NCBI GenBank assembly: GCA_949130495.1
Contig: OX422221.1
Location: 476,737,159 to 476,801,158, forward strand
Direction: 5' to 3'
Length of the DNA: 64,000 bases
DNA from: Sambucus nigra
Taxonomy: Eukaryota; Streptophyta; Magnoliopsida; Dipsacales; Adoxaceae
Shown: one piece after another, positions 1-12,338 of the stretch
Numbering within the stretch: position 1 is the first letter of the stretch
How the letters are laid out: each line of letters begins with the position of its first letter
The notes under the pieces: generated by a model
Database searches by the model: none
The model's input: only the letters and a program-made list of their open reading frames with translations
Told to the model about the DNA's origin: nothing
Translations under genes and position numbers: made by a program

Positions 1-55
1 ACAAAGCAATGCTGAAAGCATAATAAGCCGTACAGCTCCTAAGGACACTAGAACC

Positions 56-71
56 TGATGCTCTGATACCA
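56..71 (-). other. Primer binding site of element E
   Basis: Read on the minus strand this is TGGTATCAGAGCATCA, which begins with the usual plant initiator-Met tRNA complement. Two bases separate it from the LTR that starts at 74. The same 16 bases sit next to the 5' LTRs of elements A and B. Because the PBS lies to the left of the LTR, the LTR is the 5' LTR of a minus-strand element whose gag-pol lies outside the window. Confidence 0.9.
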
Positions 72-2249
72 CCTGTGACACCCCGCCTAATTAAATACCG
101 GGCGATCACTCCTTTATTAAATTAAAATCAAGGTGAACAGTTGGTTCATTCTTAGCATCACTGTCGTTAAAATACTTTTCCAATTTAGACACCCTAAATA
201 ATTAAGCTAAGTGTCAAAACCATTTAAAACCTTATTCTCATTTTATTAAACCCGGTTATAAAACCTTTAACCACTTACATTTTTAAGAGTCACACATAAG
301 GAATGAGAATAAAAATGAACATTTGAGAATTTACCCAACAATGATAAATCCCAACATTTAAAATACTAATGAAGACATCCTGACATTAACAATCCCGAAA
401 TAAAGATACTGAAATATAAAAGAATTAAAATCTCTGACAATACCAACTAAATAATGGAAAAGGGCGACACATGCCCGTGCTGGATAAAGCTGAACTAGAA
501 GTAGAGTCAACAATGAGGTCGTCTAAGCAATGGCCTGCAACTCCCACAAAAGTTACAGCGCGTTCCATCCAAAGAATCCTAAGTAAGACACCCCTGTGGC
601 TGGGCACCTGTAATACATATATATATAGACACAAGAGAGAAGAAGTAACAGCAAACGGGTCAAAGCCCGAATGTAGAACCGTTTTAAAAATAGTTTAGCA
701 AGTATTTAAATTGATTACAGGCCAATGCAACAACATATTAGTGCGACACTCTCTTGAGAAATTCTCACCTCTCTTCTAATGTGCACACCTATCGCACTAA
801 CCTTCCCGATGGTCTATCTCGTCATATACCACACTATCTTTCCCCAATGATTTAACTTATCTTAGGTTATTCACAGGATTGACAACTGAACAACACAAGT
901 ATTTAAAACTTAAGATTTCAATTTGTAACCAAAGTTCTCCTTTTTACTTTATTAATCAATAAAGTTTTTCAGTGTCATATTATACTTTCTTAAAAACAAG
1001 TATTTATAATATGAGTCATCATCCATGTCCTATATATCAAATCACAGTAGGCATTTCCAGATTTCAGAATTTCATATATATATTAACTACTCGTATAATA
1101 TATATATCATAACGGCACCCCACATAAAAACTATGCTGCGGGCATACTCTGCTATCCAATCCCCGTATCAATCACACTAAAGGGAATACAAGTTCGGAAT
1201 CACTCTCGAACTGTACAAATACATACACAAACAATATTGAGGCGAAGCATAGTATCCAAGTTCAAGAGGTCAGTACATACGCTCACGTCTCTTAGGACCG
1301 TCCGACTATCAATCTGATAGCCCGTACCTAGGATTTCTATCTTCTAGGATACGAGTCAATATCCCCCATAAGGCAACACATGATAAGATCGTCCCAGCGC
1401 GGTAACCTCCGGGATAGCAAGTAGCGCGGACATGATTTTCACAAGTATATAATATATGCATACACAATCATATAAATATACCACTTTCATTATATCAATT
1501 TAGGTTTATCTCATAACCCATATTCACAACATTTATCCTTATTTTCCCATTATTAGTTATCACGTATAATGGTTCGTTTCTCACTTTAATTCGAAGGGTT
1601 TCTCCAACTTACTACATAGCCCTCATGGACTCTATCCTTCCAAAGGTACAATTCAGTTGGTATTCATTTATGTTCCAACGTAACCCTCTTATGTGTCTCT
1701 CCCCTTTAATATATACTTACATTGTCCCTCATGTAAGATATCCCAAAAATATAGATTTTTCCTTACATTAAAGGATTTTGAATTTTATTGTCAAAGATGA
1801 GAATTTCAAACGGTTTCGAAATCGGAAATAAAATGGAGATTTAATTGAATTTTTATTATATAGAAGAGTCCTCAAAATATAAAACTCTCTAAGAGTCCTC
1901 GGAGCATAAAATTCTCTAGTAAAAATAATATTTTTAGAAATCTGATCGTCCGATCAAGCTGAATTTTTGACAGCAGTCCTCTCTCGCCGTTCGCTACAAC
2001 ATACTAAAATTTGAAGCGATTCCAATGGTCCGATCATCCGGGATAAATTTTTTAGTGTTTGTATGTAATTAGAACTCTTTTCTTAATCAAACTCTTAATC
2101 CTTTAGATGACAAAGGGTTTCCAGAATATCATTTAAGTAATCACTACATGAAAATTTCCATCCCAAATTGGGTTTTTCTTCCATACAATTCATCCTAATC
2201 ATTCCTAAACCAATATGAAAGATGCATCAATGAAATAAGCAAGATAAAC

Positions 2250-2257
2250 ACTTGCCT
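2250..2257 (-). other. Conserved splice-donor-like motif in LTR of E
   Basis: The minus strand reads AGGCAAGT followed by GTTTA. It matches the consensus of GC-AG intron donors (AG|GCAAGT) and recurs in LTRs A, B, C and D at the same relative place. The exon/intron boundary would fall between 2256 and 2255. The acceptor lies outside the window. Confidence 0.5.
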
Positions 2258-2450
2258 GGGATTTTCAGAAGTCTGGTTCGGTGCCGAAATTGGTGTGGTT
2301 GCATTCCCCGTCTTGCGATCTACGCGTTGGTGGTGGAGGCGGTGCAAACGGATGGATTTCGGGTCTTGGATTGCTTTGGAAGCTCTCTTCTTCCCTCTCC
2401 TATGGCCGTCACTTGTCTTTGGTTGTTCTAACCCTAGAAGACAACCTAGA

Positions 2451-2463
2451 TATCTTATATAAC
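2451..2463 (-). promoter_or_regulatory. Predicted TATA box in LTR of E
   Basis: The minus strand reads GTTATATAAGATA. It lies about 195 bases upstream of the conserved AGGCAAGT donor-like motif. Transcription would run leftward from about 2430, giving a short leader exon. This is the clearest TATA signal among the Tekay-like LTRs, together with that of D. The start site is inferred. Confidence 0.5.
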
Positions 2464-2940
2464 CCTTTTAATTTTCGTAGGTTTAATTACCCATAATTGC
2501 GAAATATCCAAAACGCCCTCCCGGGGTACCAATTGGGCCTAAAAACACCCCGAGACCCAAACTAAACCCCCGGGTGCACTTTTCTGACTATCTCGACCCT
2601 TCTGGACACGTTGGCGCACTCAAAACGACCATACAAACAACTTATAAAATATTCATTTTTATTTAACAATATTTAGTCCCGACACGACACAGGCGCGTCC
2701 CGACTTGAATTTCCATAATTGTCATTTTATTCACACGTGACAATATGATAACATTAAATCTCATATATTACTATACTCATCCAGTAATACTCAAGAAATA
2801 ACAAATTTCCAATAATTACTAACTCTCGTCACTCTAGTAAATATTTAAAACAACATTCCGGATTAAAATTAAATTAATTTATCTCAATTAAATTTAATAA
2901 ATCCCGTAATTTAAAAGCTATAAAAATACGGGGTATTACA

Positions 2941-3250
2941 TTAACAACGAAAATGCTTGTTAAGATTTTTTCATAAACTCCACCTATATCGGTGACTTAA
3001 CAACGAAAACTCTTGTTAAGATTTTTCATGAACTCCACCTATATCGGTGACTTAACAACGAAAACACTTGTTATGGTTTTTTTCTTAAACTCCACCTATA
3101 TCGGTGACTGAACAACGAAAACACTTGTTAAGATTTTTTATAAACTCCACCTATATCGGTGACTTAACAACAAATACGCTTGTTAAGATTTTTCATAAAC
3201 TCCACCTAAATCGGTGACTTAACAACGGAAACACTTGTTAAGGTTTTTTT
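2941..3250. repeat. Tandem array, about 5.5 copies of a 55-57 bp unit
   Basis: Units start at 2941, 2997, 3052, 3109, 3164 and 3219. Each reads TTAACAACGAAAACACTTGT and continues with a run of T, ACTCCACCTATATCGGTGAC. Each unit also holds an 8-bp inverted repeat (CTTAACAA / TTGTTAAG), so it could fold into a small hairpin. The left end is cut by LTR E. Such arrays are usual near the 3' ends of Tat-lineage elements, which fits its place in T1. Confidence 0.93.
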
Positions 3251-3287
3251 TCAATCAACTCCTTATTTCCTCTAACTGTTTCAGGTT

Positions 3288-4030
3288 GCTCGGGAGGATT
3301 CTCCACTAGTTCCTTTGCCCATTGCCTCGCCCCATAGAGAACCTATCGCTACAGAAGAATCTAGCCATAATGATCAAGGTTCCACGATCGGTGCTGCTAC
3401 GGAGAGCGAATCTAGCTGTGAGTTTCCTCTGCCCGACCTAGCTCCTCATGCCTTCTGCCTGATGGTGCTTCAACATTCTCCTCAGATGCCTGCCAACCAT
3501 CATCTGGTCATTGAATAACTCATAAATCATCATCCCGAGATGTTCACGGTGGATTGTCTGCGTTCAAACATCTCTGTTATGAGTTACAGGCTTCAGGGCA
3601 TGGCTATCGTCATTGCTGAAATTGCCAACACTCCGACCTCAAATGTTACCTGCACCTTTTTAACTAATTTTTGGGTTATCTAAGGGAGTTGGGTCATGAT
3701 GGCTTCCATTTTGGCTGGCTTATCACACATTTGAAGACCTTGAAGAGCCAACGACTGGACAACTAGAGGGAACTCTTGCAAAAACATCAGAAGGACTAGT
3801 TGGCTGAGGAAGCTAAGTTGGCCGAGCTAGCACCTCTTCTTGGAGACATTGATAAGGAGGTGGAGGACATCGAAGGAGCTCTGTGTCTAGCGAAGCTCAA
3901 ATGAGAGAAACTCCTGATCAAGCGTACACAAGCGCAAGCAAGGTTGGAGGTCTCTATCAACGCTCAACGGTCTTGCCAAGCAGCTTCTTCGGGCCTCCCT
4001 GGAGATTTTTTCTCTTCTCCAGACCTGTGG
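3288..4030 (+). pseudogene. Antisense ORF of T1, coiled-coil-like protein remnant
   Basis: Coding character shows on the plus strand, opposite to T1 pol. One frame is open from 3315 to 3518. After a frame change, roughly 3780-4030 encodes a charged, heptad-like stretch with repeated Glu, Lys and Leu (for example LEDIDKEV-like, EDIEGAL, TQAQARLEV). An in-frame TGA interrupts it near 3900 and the frame ends near 4030. Long coiled coils are common in the accessory antisense proteins of Tat elements, but I recognise no specific family. It has at least one frameshift and several stops, so it is not functional. Confidence 0.45.
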
Positions 4031-4382
4031 TTCAACTTATCCCAATGAACTTATATATATATATTTTTTATTTCTTCTTATGTAATTCTTGGGTAATAGC
4101 TCCCAATTTTGTAATGCCCCAAAGTTTATGAATGGAAAAAGATATTTATTTTCTCATGCCATTTCTTTCTGTTACAATTGTTTGCATACCTTGTGAAGTT
4201 CTGTAATCCTTTTATCTCTACTTGAGTTATAATAAAAAAAAGAACTTTCATACTCATCATAAAAAAAACATGTGTATTCATAACAACAGCCAAATACATC
4301 AGTGGTCAAACATAATTGCCTACACGTGATAGACTTTTAACCATTTATTGTTAATTTTGAATGGTTTCTCTTCTTCCAATTT
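4031..4382. other. Convergent junction between antisense ORF and pol of T1
   Basis: AT-rich sequence with no coding signal. The plus-strand antisense ORF and the minus-strand pol both end here, so it should hold the 3' ends of both transcripts. Several AATAAA-like and A-rich stretches occur between 4120 and 4270. Confidence 0.5.
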
Positions 4383-5913
4383 TTAAATTAAACAATAACC
4401 TGAGTCATGAGCCTCTTTTACGATGAAAGGTCCCTCCCAATTTTCTACAAACTTAGGAAAAGGAAGCCCCCTGATGTGTTTCACTGCTGCCTTCAATACG
4501 AGATCTCCCTCCACGAACTTCCTTGGTCTCACTAAGTTATCATATGCCCTGGAGAGTTGTTTCGTATACATTTAAAAGTGTTGCATAACATTATCTCTGT
4601 GTTCATCCAATGCTTCCAACTACACGTGTCTATTTTGAGGGAGCATGCTACTTCGCAAAGCATATCGATTAAAGGGAACTTATAACTCCACTAAGAGAAT
4701 CTCCTCAGCCCCATAGATAAGAGAGAACTGTGTATACCATGTTGGTTTCCTCTTAGTTGTTCGATAGGCCCACAATACGGTTGTTATCTTGTCATCCCAC
4801 GATCCTGGGAAATCCTCCATTGTTTTAGCTAAGATATTAACTAAAGTTTTATTAGTTGCTTCGGTCTGACCGTTTCCCTTTGGATATGCCACCATCGAAG
4901 TATGATGGATAATGGAGTATTTGTCTGTGAGCATCGTTACTTCTTAATTGACGAAAGGGGTTCCATTATCTGAAAGGATAACCTTTGGGATCCCAAAATG
5001 GCAAATGATGTATTCTCTGATGAAGTTTCTCACTACCCCTGCTATTGACCTTCTCAGTGTATCGCCTCAGCCCACTTTGTGAAGCACTCCGTTGCTACCA
5101 GTATCCATATCTTCCCCCTCAAAGAAGGATGTACTGACCCTACCAAGTCGAACGCCCAAGTATGAAAAGGATAGGGCGTTGCCAGGGAGTGTAGGTCCAC
5201 CAATGGGGCATGGATCATATTTCTATGAAGTTGACAATCTTTGCATTTTCAAATGAACTCAGCAGAATCTTTCTCCATTGTTGGCCAATAGTATCCTAAA
5301 GTCATTAACTGGTCATATAACTTGTCCCCTCCTATGTGAGCTGGATCGTGCGCCTTTTTGAGGACCTTAGTTGCTTCTTCCTTCATGATGCAATGCAAAG
5401 GCCTGTTGAAGTATCCCCTTTGATAAAGCTGCTCCTCCTGAACGTAGAATCTCGGGGCCTTCGTCGGAGTCCCATCGTATCAATTTTCTCTGTCGGTATG
5501 ACTCTATCTTTAATGAAGTTAATATAGGACTGTCTCTAGTCAACCCGGGCCTCTGTGAAATGACATTCAACTGCCTCAAAGAATAACTAGCATTTATCAC
5601 ACTTTCGTTGTAGCTCTGTCGCGTCCTGTTTCATTTTTGGCCAAAAATACCCCTCCCTTTGCATTCTTCTGTAGAGGGGTATCTCAGTTGTTTCGCAGTG
5701 CTCTTCATGGGTTTTCTTCAATCTTCTCTCTTCCTCTTCTGGATCGATGCACCTTGATAACCACCCTCCTTCATTCCTAAAGTAAAGATTACCCTGGTTC
5801 GTGAAATATTGGGCCAATTCCCTCAGCCCTATCATGCCCTCCCCAGATTCCAGTTGCGCCTTAATCTCTCCCCTCCAATCTGCATCCTCTTCCATTGGTA
5901 CAATTGACTGCAC
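4383..5913 (-). pseudogene. T1 integrase, broken
   Basis: Read leftward: the zinc-binding region at 5587-5913 keeps the final CxxC (KCDKC) and the upstream IPLYRRMQREGYFWPKM stretch. The catalytic core at 4680-4934 has the GNGQTEATNKTL motif, whose Glu is the third acid of the DDE triad. The C-terminal GPY-like region at 4383-4571 has FVENWEGPFIV. The core's first part (about 4935-5366) is readable but broken by stops and frame changes. The length is close to a complete Tat integrase. The frames are cut into at least five pieces, so it cannot be active. Confidence 0.82.
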
Positions 5914-5931
5914 TATCGAAGGAGCTGTTCT

Positions 5932-6900
5932 TCATTGGATCATGATGGTAGTTGTATTATTCCTCATGACCATCTTCTGGACAATAGTGGTATAGGCGTC
6001 TGGGTGTCGATTCATCGTTCTGGGCTGTCTCTTGATCTTGGTCCAATGGAACTGGCAGAGGATCCTCTGAATGATTATCCTGTATGGTGCCAGGCTCATG
6101 TGTTTAAACGCGTACTCTCCATTCACTTGTTGAACCAAAAATTTGAATCCCCTTTGATGCAAAGTGAACAAATTTCCCCCCGAAGAGCCTCTAGCAACCC
6201 TGGCACCAATGCTTCATATTCCACCTCGTTGTTAGAACAAGGGAAATTGAACTTGTAGGAAAGGCAAATCTCCTCCATTCTCTTTGAGAGAATAAGCTTT
6301 ATTTTTCATCGAAGATATATCGAACTGCATTATCCATTCCTCATCCATTGTGTCTAGGTTGTTGGCCTGCAAATCGTCTCCTGAGATACTTTCCTTGGGT
6401 GGCTCAATCGTTCCTGAGGGGAAAATTGCCAATAAATCGGTGTAAACTTGACTTTTGATCACGCGAGGAACCCCACATTTCAAGTCATACTAGGAGAGGA
6501 TGATGAACCACCTAGCTTCTCTACCAATCAATATCGTTCTTACTAGCAAATACTTAATAGGATCACATTTAGTTACAATATGAATTGTAAAAGACAGCAT
6601 ATAATGTCTAAGTTTTCGCACTACAAATACTAAGGCTAAACAATGCCTTTCTAAGCTACTATATTTGACTTCTGGCCCATGGATGATCCTGTTGAGGTAG
6701 TAGACTGGTCGTTCTTACCCGTTAATCTCTTGTGCCAGTAAAGCGCCCACGGACCTCATGGTGGATGGAAGGTACAACTGCAACGGTATTCCTGCCTTTG
6801 GGGGAACCATGGTCTGTGGTGAAACGAGCAGTTTCTTCAGCCCATCACGAGACTCCTGGTGAATCTCCCCCCACTTGAACTTCGCGTCCCTTCACAACAG
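5932..6900 (-). pseudogene. T1 RNase H plus second (archaeal-like) RNase H, broken
   Basis: The segments at 6232-6483 and 5932-6171 carry the hallmarks of the extra RNase H found in Tat elements. These are WIMQFDISS (start of the fold, catalytic Asp), a NNEVEYEAL stretch in another frame near 6200-6240 (catalytic Glu), and LVQQVNGEYAFKHMSLAPY followed by a PRTMNRHPDA-like end. The ordinary RNase H, about 6480-6900, is still more decayed. Having both domains supports a Tat assignment over Athila or chromovirus. Confidence 0.7.
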
Positions 6901-6939
6901 CTGCATCAACGAATGTGTTATTTCGGCTAATCCAGGCAC

Positions 6940-7670
6940 AAATCTCCTAAGTTAGGAGACTTTCCCAAGGAAACTCTTCAGGTCCTTCACCATTCTAGGG
7001 CATGGCATATCCAAGATCTCTCATTGCTTATCCTAGTCCATCTGCACCCCTTGTCGATCCACCACGAAGCCTAGGAATTTCCCACTTGTCACTCGAAAAA
7101 CACACTTCAGTGGGTTCATCTTCAATTTAAACTTGCTGCAACGGGTGAACATCTTCCTCAAATCACCCAGATGGGACTCCTCCTTCCTCGACTTGATGAC
7201 CAAGTCATCCACATAGAATTCCATAAATTTGTGGAAGAAGTCATGGAAAATGGACATCATCATTCTCTTGTAATTCGCCCCAGCATTCTTGAGTCCAAAC
7301 GACATCACCCTGTACATGAAGTTACCCAACGGGGTTCTGAATGCTATTTTCTCTGCATCCTAGGGGTCCATCCTTATCTGGTTGTACCCTACATACCCAT
7401 CCGTGAAGCTATACATCTCATGAACAGCCGTTGCATCTATCAGGCTATCGATGGAGGGCAGAGGGAACTCGTCTTTGGGACAAGATCTATTCAAATATTT
7501 AAAATCCACACAGATCCATATTTGATTTTTGTCTTTCTTTCCCATTGGGATAATGCTAGATAGCCAGAGTGGGTGTTGTATCGGTATGATGAACCCCTCC
7601 GTTAGTAAGAATTGAACCTCTTCCTTAATCTTCAAATCTATCTCAGGTTTCTACGTTCTCATCTCTTGTT
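6940..7670 (-). pseudogene. T1 reverse transcriptase, broken
   Basis: Two segments in one frame (7360-7635 and 7033-7329) are separated by one TAG at about 7357-7359. Visible motifs are ICVDFKYLNRSCPKDEFPLP, a YNQIRMDP stretch (catalytic Asp region), FMYRVMSFGLKNAGA and FYVDDLVIKSR with the catalytic YVDD box. The fingers and palm are thus nearly whole. 6940-7032, the connection towards RNase H, is decayed. The function would be to copy the element's RNA into DNA. Confidence 0.85.
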
Positions 7671-8263
7671 TCACTAGAATGGCTGATGGCATTACGTTCA
7701 ACTTGTGGCAACTCACTTCCTCATCCAGCCTTCCATCTCTGTGTATTTCTAGGCAAAAACGTCTATGGAATCCCGAATCAATTTAACCAAGGCCTCTCGT
7801 CTCTCTTCATCGAGATCCATCGAGATAAAGATAGGCCTTGAATCTTCCCCTTCTTTCGCCAGGTTCAACTGCTCTAACTCTTACGCTTGTGGCTTTGGCT
7901 AATCTGCCATGTAGTCTGGTTCTTCGGTAACATCCTCTACGAACTCTTGTATGTTAGAGTTGTCTATCACCATGCATTGTCCCCGTTGATCCATCAGATT
8001 CATTCATATATCGGGTCAACCTCATCATTAGTTTCTTCGACCGCCCGCTCACACCATTATAATTAATATACCACTTTTCCTTCCTCGGTAACGACCTTCT
8101 TACAATGTCTGTTGGTAGTGGTGACAGCATTCCTCTTCTCCTCTCTAGAAGCCTCGGCCACTATTTTTCCTGAGAACCGACTCAGCATGCTTTGTCATTG
8201 AACCTCATGCTCAATCGAATACACTCTGGGCCACATCCTATCTTTGAGCCACTTTGAGATATT
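7671..8263 (-). pseudogene. T1 protease-to-RT linker, decayed
   Basis: No open frame longer than 60 codons. It lies between the protease and RT of T1 in the right order for the linker of Tat polyproteins. Short coding-like pieces can be read on the minus strand but I cannot give a continuous frame. Confidence 0.4.
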
Positions 8264-8932
8264 TTAGGGCCGAGGGACCACCTGGTGATCCTCTTCGGTC
8301 ATCACTCTTGTGCTTCCTACAACCTCTTTACTCTGCTTGTTCACAGGTCTCATCCTTTCTCTGATCGAGGGGACCCATGCTCCCTCCATTTTTCTCGTTA
8401 GGACCCGAACATCCTCCTCCAACTCTGTGTAAAATGTTGCGTTCACCAAGTGAGCTTCCTCCACAGCGAAGGGCCTCTTCGTAACCCTAATAGTCACCTC
8501 TGTTCCCTTGATATTTTCTTTATCACATTGGTGGTACGTTGAAGGAACTAGCCCTTGGTTGTGCATCCATACCCTTCCTATTAGCAGATGATAGAAAGTT
8601 TCACTCTCTGTTACGTGGAACTTGACATGGGAACTCAGATTTCCCATTACAATTCCAACATTAACGTAACCAATGGATTTGGAAGATTGGTTATCATACC
8701 CTGAAATTACCAAAGGCATGGGGACCAACCTTTGTTCTAGAATACTGGTTGGACGAAAAGAGTTGATTGTCATGATATTGATGGAAGCTCCTTCATCCAT
8801 AAGATTCCTTGCAAAACTAACTCCGTTAACACTGGCGGTCACATATAATGGCCTGTTATGAGGGAACCTTACAGCCCTATCTGCATCGCTGAAGGTTACT
8901 TCTGAGAGAAATCTCTTAACCAACTTCGCCAT
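8264..8932 (-). pseudogene. T1 aspartic protease and flanks
   Basis: A 222-codon open frame. Around residues 25-55 it reads RPLYVTASVNGVSFARNLMDEGASINIM, the retropepsin active-site region in the form found in Tat elements, where D-x-G is followed by S-x-N-I. Here the triplet is DEG. Further on, CDKENIKGTEVTIRV and ATFYTELEED fit the end of the protease. It would have cut the polyprotein during particle maturation. The frame is open but isolated between broken neighbours. Confidence 0.75.
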
Positions 8933-8994
8933 GGGTCCCTTTCATCTCAGTGAAGGGACCGCATTATTCCTCGTAATGTCAAGTATGTCCTGGG

Positions 8995-10218
8995 TCACTC
9001 CAACCTACTCTCTTTCGGTATCCCCACCTCGTCGAAGAACAAGGTGAATTTCAAGGATTTTGAAACTACACAGTACTCTAGGACTGGTTCTGCTTCCTCA
9101 CCTTTAATGCCGTACACATCCTCCACGTCTTTAGCACTTGCCTCATCATAAGACAATACTACATTATTCATTCCTCTCGTACAATCTTCCATAGCTTCTT
9201 CGTACTCTTCTTGCTTCGTCGTTGACTCTCTTTCTCCTCTCTCCATTTCTTCATCATAGGCCACCACGAGATTGGCCCCATGTGCTGGCAGCGGATTGTT
9301 GTTGACAATCTGTGGAGGGATTTGCAACGTCCTTGCCTTCACGTACTTGTCGATGATTCTTCTCAGTGTGAAACCACTCTCTGTTGTTTATTGGATCCTC
9401 CGATGAACCTGGAAGTACTTAGGATCTGCCTTCATTGTAGCATAGAGTTCCCCAACGAGAATATCATTTGGCTCGAGACCGTTCCTCCTTGGACCATTGT
9501 GTTTTAATAGTTGACAGCCTCCTCTACTGTACAAGGAAATAGTGGTCGGTCCTCCCTGTTTCTCCCAAACTTCCTCTTATTGTCCTTCTTCAGTGCCTTG
9601 CCCCCATCTCCCCCCCTCGGTGTACCTTACCCGTGAGGGCTAAGACCTCCCCCCCCCCTCCGCGGGTTGCATCGGCTGCCTAAACATCATTGTCACCACC
9701 GCCGGATTTAGTCATACCACCAAGGAGATATTCCTTGCTGCTTTTAAGAACGTCGAAAAAGTCCCCTCGTGCGTCTCATTGATAATATGGAAGATGTACT
9801 CAGGAAGCAGTCCCTCATCACAGATTTGCAATAACTTGGATTCTTTGGCCTCCTCCCTAACATTGAGGTACCTTTCCCTGAACCTTCGAACATACTCCAC
9901 CACCTCCTCCCCAGGTCGTTTCTTCTCCCTCCCCAGTTGGGTCAGAGTAAACTCATCTTCCGCCAGAAAGAACTTCTGGAAGAAACAAAACATGCATCTC
10001 TTCCCATGTAGAAATGTTGTTAGGAGCCAAATGGGAATACCAGGTATATGCTTTATCAGTTAAGAATTTAGAAAACTCCCTCAACCTGAGCCTTTTATTA
10101 TTACAATGTGGCCCCAAATGTTCAACCAAGCGCTTAATGTGCTCCTTCGGGTTCCCACCCTTTCCTGTGTATTTTTTTGAAAATGGGAGGAATATAGTCC
10201 TTTGGATAGGGGTAATCG
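8995..10218 (-). pseudogene. T1 gag, C-terminal and central part
   Basis: The segment at 9712-9993 has the capsid-type retrotrans_gag signature: FTLTQLGREKKRPGEEVVEY, then VRRFRERYLNVREEAKE and LLPEYIFHI. The segment at 8995-9342 is an acidic region with KFTLFFDEVGIPKESRLE towards protease. No CCHC knuckle is seen. The gene continues on the far side of solo LTR C at 12955. The split falls at the 5-bp TSD AATCG. Confidence 0.72.
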
Positions 10219-11828
10219 TGTGACACCCCGCCTAATTAATCCCGGGTGATCAGTCCTAAATCAAGTTAGAATAGGATTCTCATTTGGTCCATTCTTAGCA
10301 TCACTGTCGTCTTATTAAATTACTAACCACCTAAGTGAGAAAAATAGACTGGTGCCAATTTTTATCTTTCATTATTTAAACAAAAACCCATGCGGATAAT
10401 AAAACAATATAACAATCATAGATAACTGAAATAATCAACCACACGTAAAATAATTAACCGAATAAACCATCGGTCCAAATAATAAATCCCATAAAGACAA
10501 GAATAAACTCCCAACAAGTCTAATAAAAATAAATGGAAAGTGAGCAACATGCTCGAATACTAATCACGAACTTCTACATTAAGAATGAAGAATGAGGCGT
10601 CTATCAAAACCCCGCAACATCCACATATGCTGCAGCAACGGATCCCTGGAATATAGTCAAGGCTGGCGTCCCTGTGGTTGGACACCTAAAAGGGTTTTTT
10701 TAAGTTTTTATAGCAAGGGTTAGTACCCAAAACATTTGAAAAACATTTAACAAATGATTAACTTGCATTAATAAATAAATATGCATGCTCTTCATATTTT
10801 TAGTTAATATCGCACTCTCTTGAGGACTTCCTTACCCTTCCTCTAATGTACACTACTAACGCTTTAATTAAATTACCTAATTACTCATCTCATGACTAGA
10901 TAATTAACAAGTTCCTTTATACCCACCCTACTCTAACTGAGTATGTAGTGATTATGATGTTATTAGTAACATCAACTTAACTAAATCATTTCCCTTTTTA
11001 TATTCATATAACTTCTACACTTGTTATACATGTGAAATAACTCACTTTTCATTAATAACCCGTATATAATTAATTATCTAATTATATACTTATAATCATA
11101 TTTCAGCATTCACAATCGTACTGTAATATATAACAACTTGCATCCTCCCGAGCAAAATACTCCCGGAAATGTAAATTCTATAAAGTGCTATCCCACTAGG
11201 TACAATCACATAGCCTAGATATCCCAAGTCAGAATTTTCACACCAACTTGATAAAAATAAATAATTGGAGGCGGTCATATTCCTTCCCTGAAAGTGAGAT
11301 GTCCCTCACCCATATAACGGACGCTATGACCTCGGGAATATACTAACCCTACTCCTCAAGCTAGGGGATTCATCCACTACACGCAACCTCCCCCTATAGC
11401 ACTATAATATAAAATATCTAATCACTGATATTGATTGTGCACACCACATATATATATACTATCGCCTCCGTATATATAAATATAAAAGTCCCGGCTATAA
11501 CGTTCGCTAAATCCGTAACATAAGCCTATTAAAATTATTAAGAGTTTATGGTCCAACTCTAAATATTAATTAAATTTCACCTTAATTAATTAAGTTATTT
11601 TTGGTGTCACCCCCACCATAAATTTGGACTTACTCTCGTAGCCCAAAATAAATTTACCCGAGTCAAAATTTCCGACTCTAATTTATTAGCCTCAAACCCT
11701 AATTAATTTATCTACAATTAATTAGATTTACTCTCATGTATTTAATTTCTCAATAATTAATTACATAAGATTTTTATATGATTTTCACCTCTTATATAAC
11801 TAACTGGCGAAACTGCCAAAATCTGGCG

Positions 11829-11870
11829 ACCGTCGATCGATCGACCCCAGACCGTCGATCGATCGATCGA
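11829..11870. repeat. TCGA-centred palindromes in LTR C
   Basis: GTCGATCGATCGAC (14 bp, perfect palindrome) occurs at 11832-11845, and a GATCGATCGATCGA run follows at 11854-11870. A TCTTCGCGAAGA palindrome follows near 11885. The cluster lies about 470-505 bases downstream of the donor-like motif, matching the place of other palindromes in LTRs A, B and D. Confidence 0.85.
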
Positions 11871-12330
11871 ACATGTCTTCGTCTTCTTCGCGAAGACAGG
11901 GCAGCCATGGAAGGAATTTCTTAAACCCTAATCTCTGCTAACATGAATTTTAAGCCTTTTTAACACCAGTGCATATTAGAAACCTTATTAGGATTCCCCA
12001 GAAAGTCCACAACAATCATTAATTCGTCCATAAACTACTGATTTATAATTTTGGGGAAAAATCCATCTTTTTCCTTAAACACATTTTTACTCCAATTTCT
12101 TCATCAAATTCGTTCTAATTTATCTGGACATCATTCTAACAGATACACATCAATATTCCAATATCAGATTTTACATAACTCCTCATAAATTCGGGCAGAT
12201 CAGATTCATGTTTTCTTTTGTATTTTCAAAAACCCCATGTTTATGCCATAAAACCCCAAAACGAATTTTAATTCATTACATCACGCAAATATGAATTGAA
12301 AGACAGATTTAATGCTATTGTAAGTTATTC

Positions 12331-12338
12331 ACTTGCCT
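12331..12338 (-). other. Conserved splice-donor-like motif in LTR C
   Basis: The minus strand reads AGGCAAGT followed by GAATAAC. It is the same octamer as in LTRs A, B, D and E. In a solo LTR it has no partner acceptor. Confidence 0.45.

Larger units (their letters stand above)
74..2940 (-). mobile_element. 5' LTR of Tekay-like Gypsy element E (2867 bp)
   Basis: In + orientation it begins TGTGACACCCCG and ends ACGGGGTATTACA, so in element orientation it runs TGTAATACCCCG to GTCACA. It aligns by eye with the LTRs of element B and with solo LTR C over many blocks (ends, the 'agcatcactgtcg' block, the 'gggtcaaagcccgaatg' block). The body lies off the left edge. The right flank begins TTAAC inside a tandem array of Tat element T1, so E is younger than T1. 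The TSD cannot be tested because the other end is not in the window. Small ORFs inside it are not convincing genes. Confidence 0.88.

Noticed and set aside
7171..7563. 130-codon plus-strand ORF over T1 RT
   Set aside because: Shadow of the minus-strand RT, which has clear motifs including YVDD.
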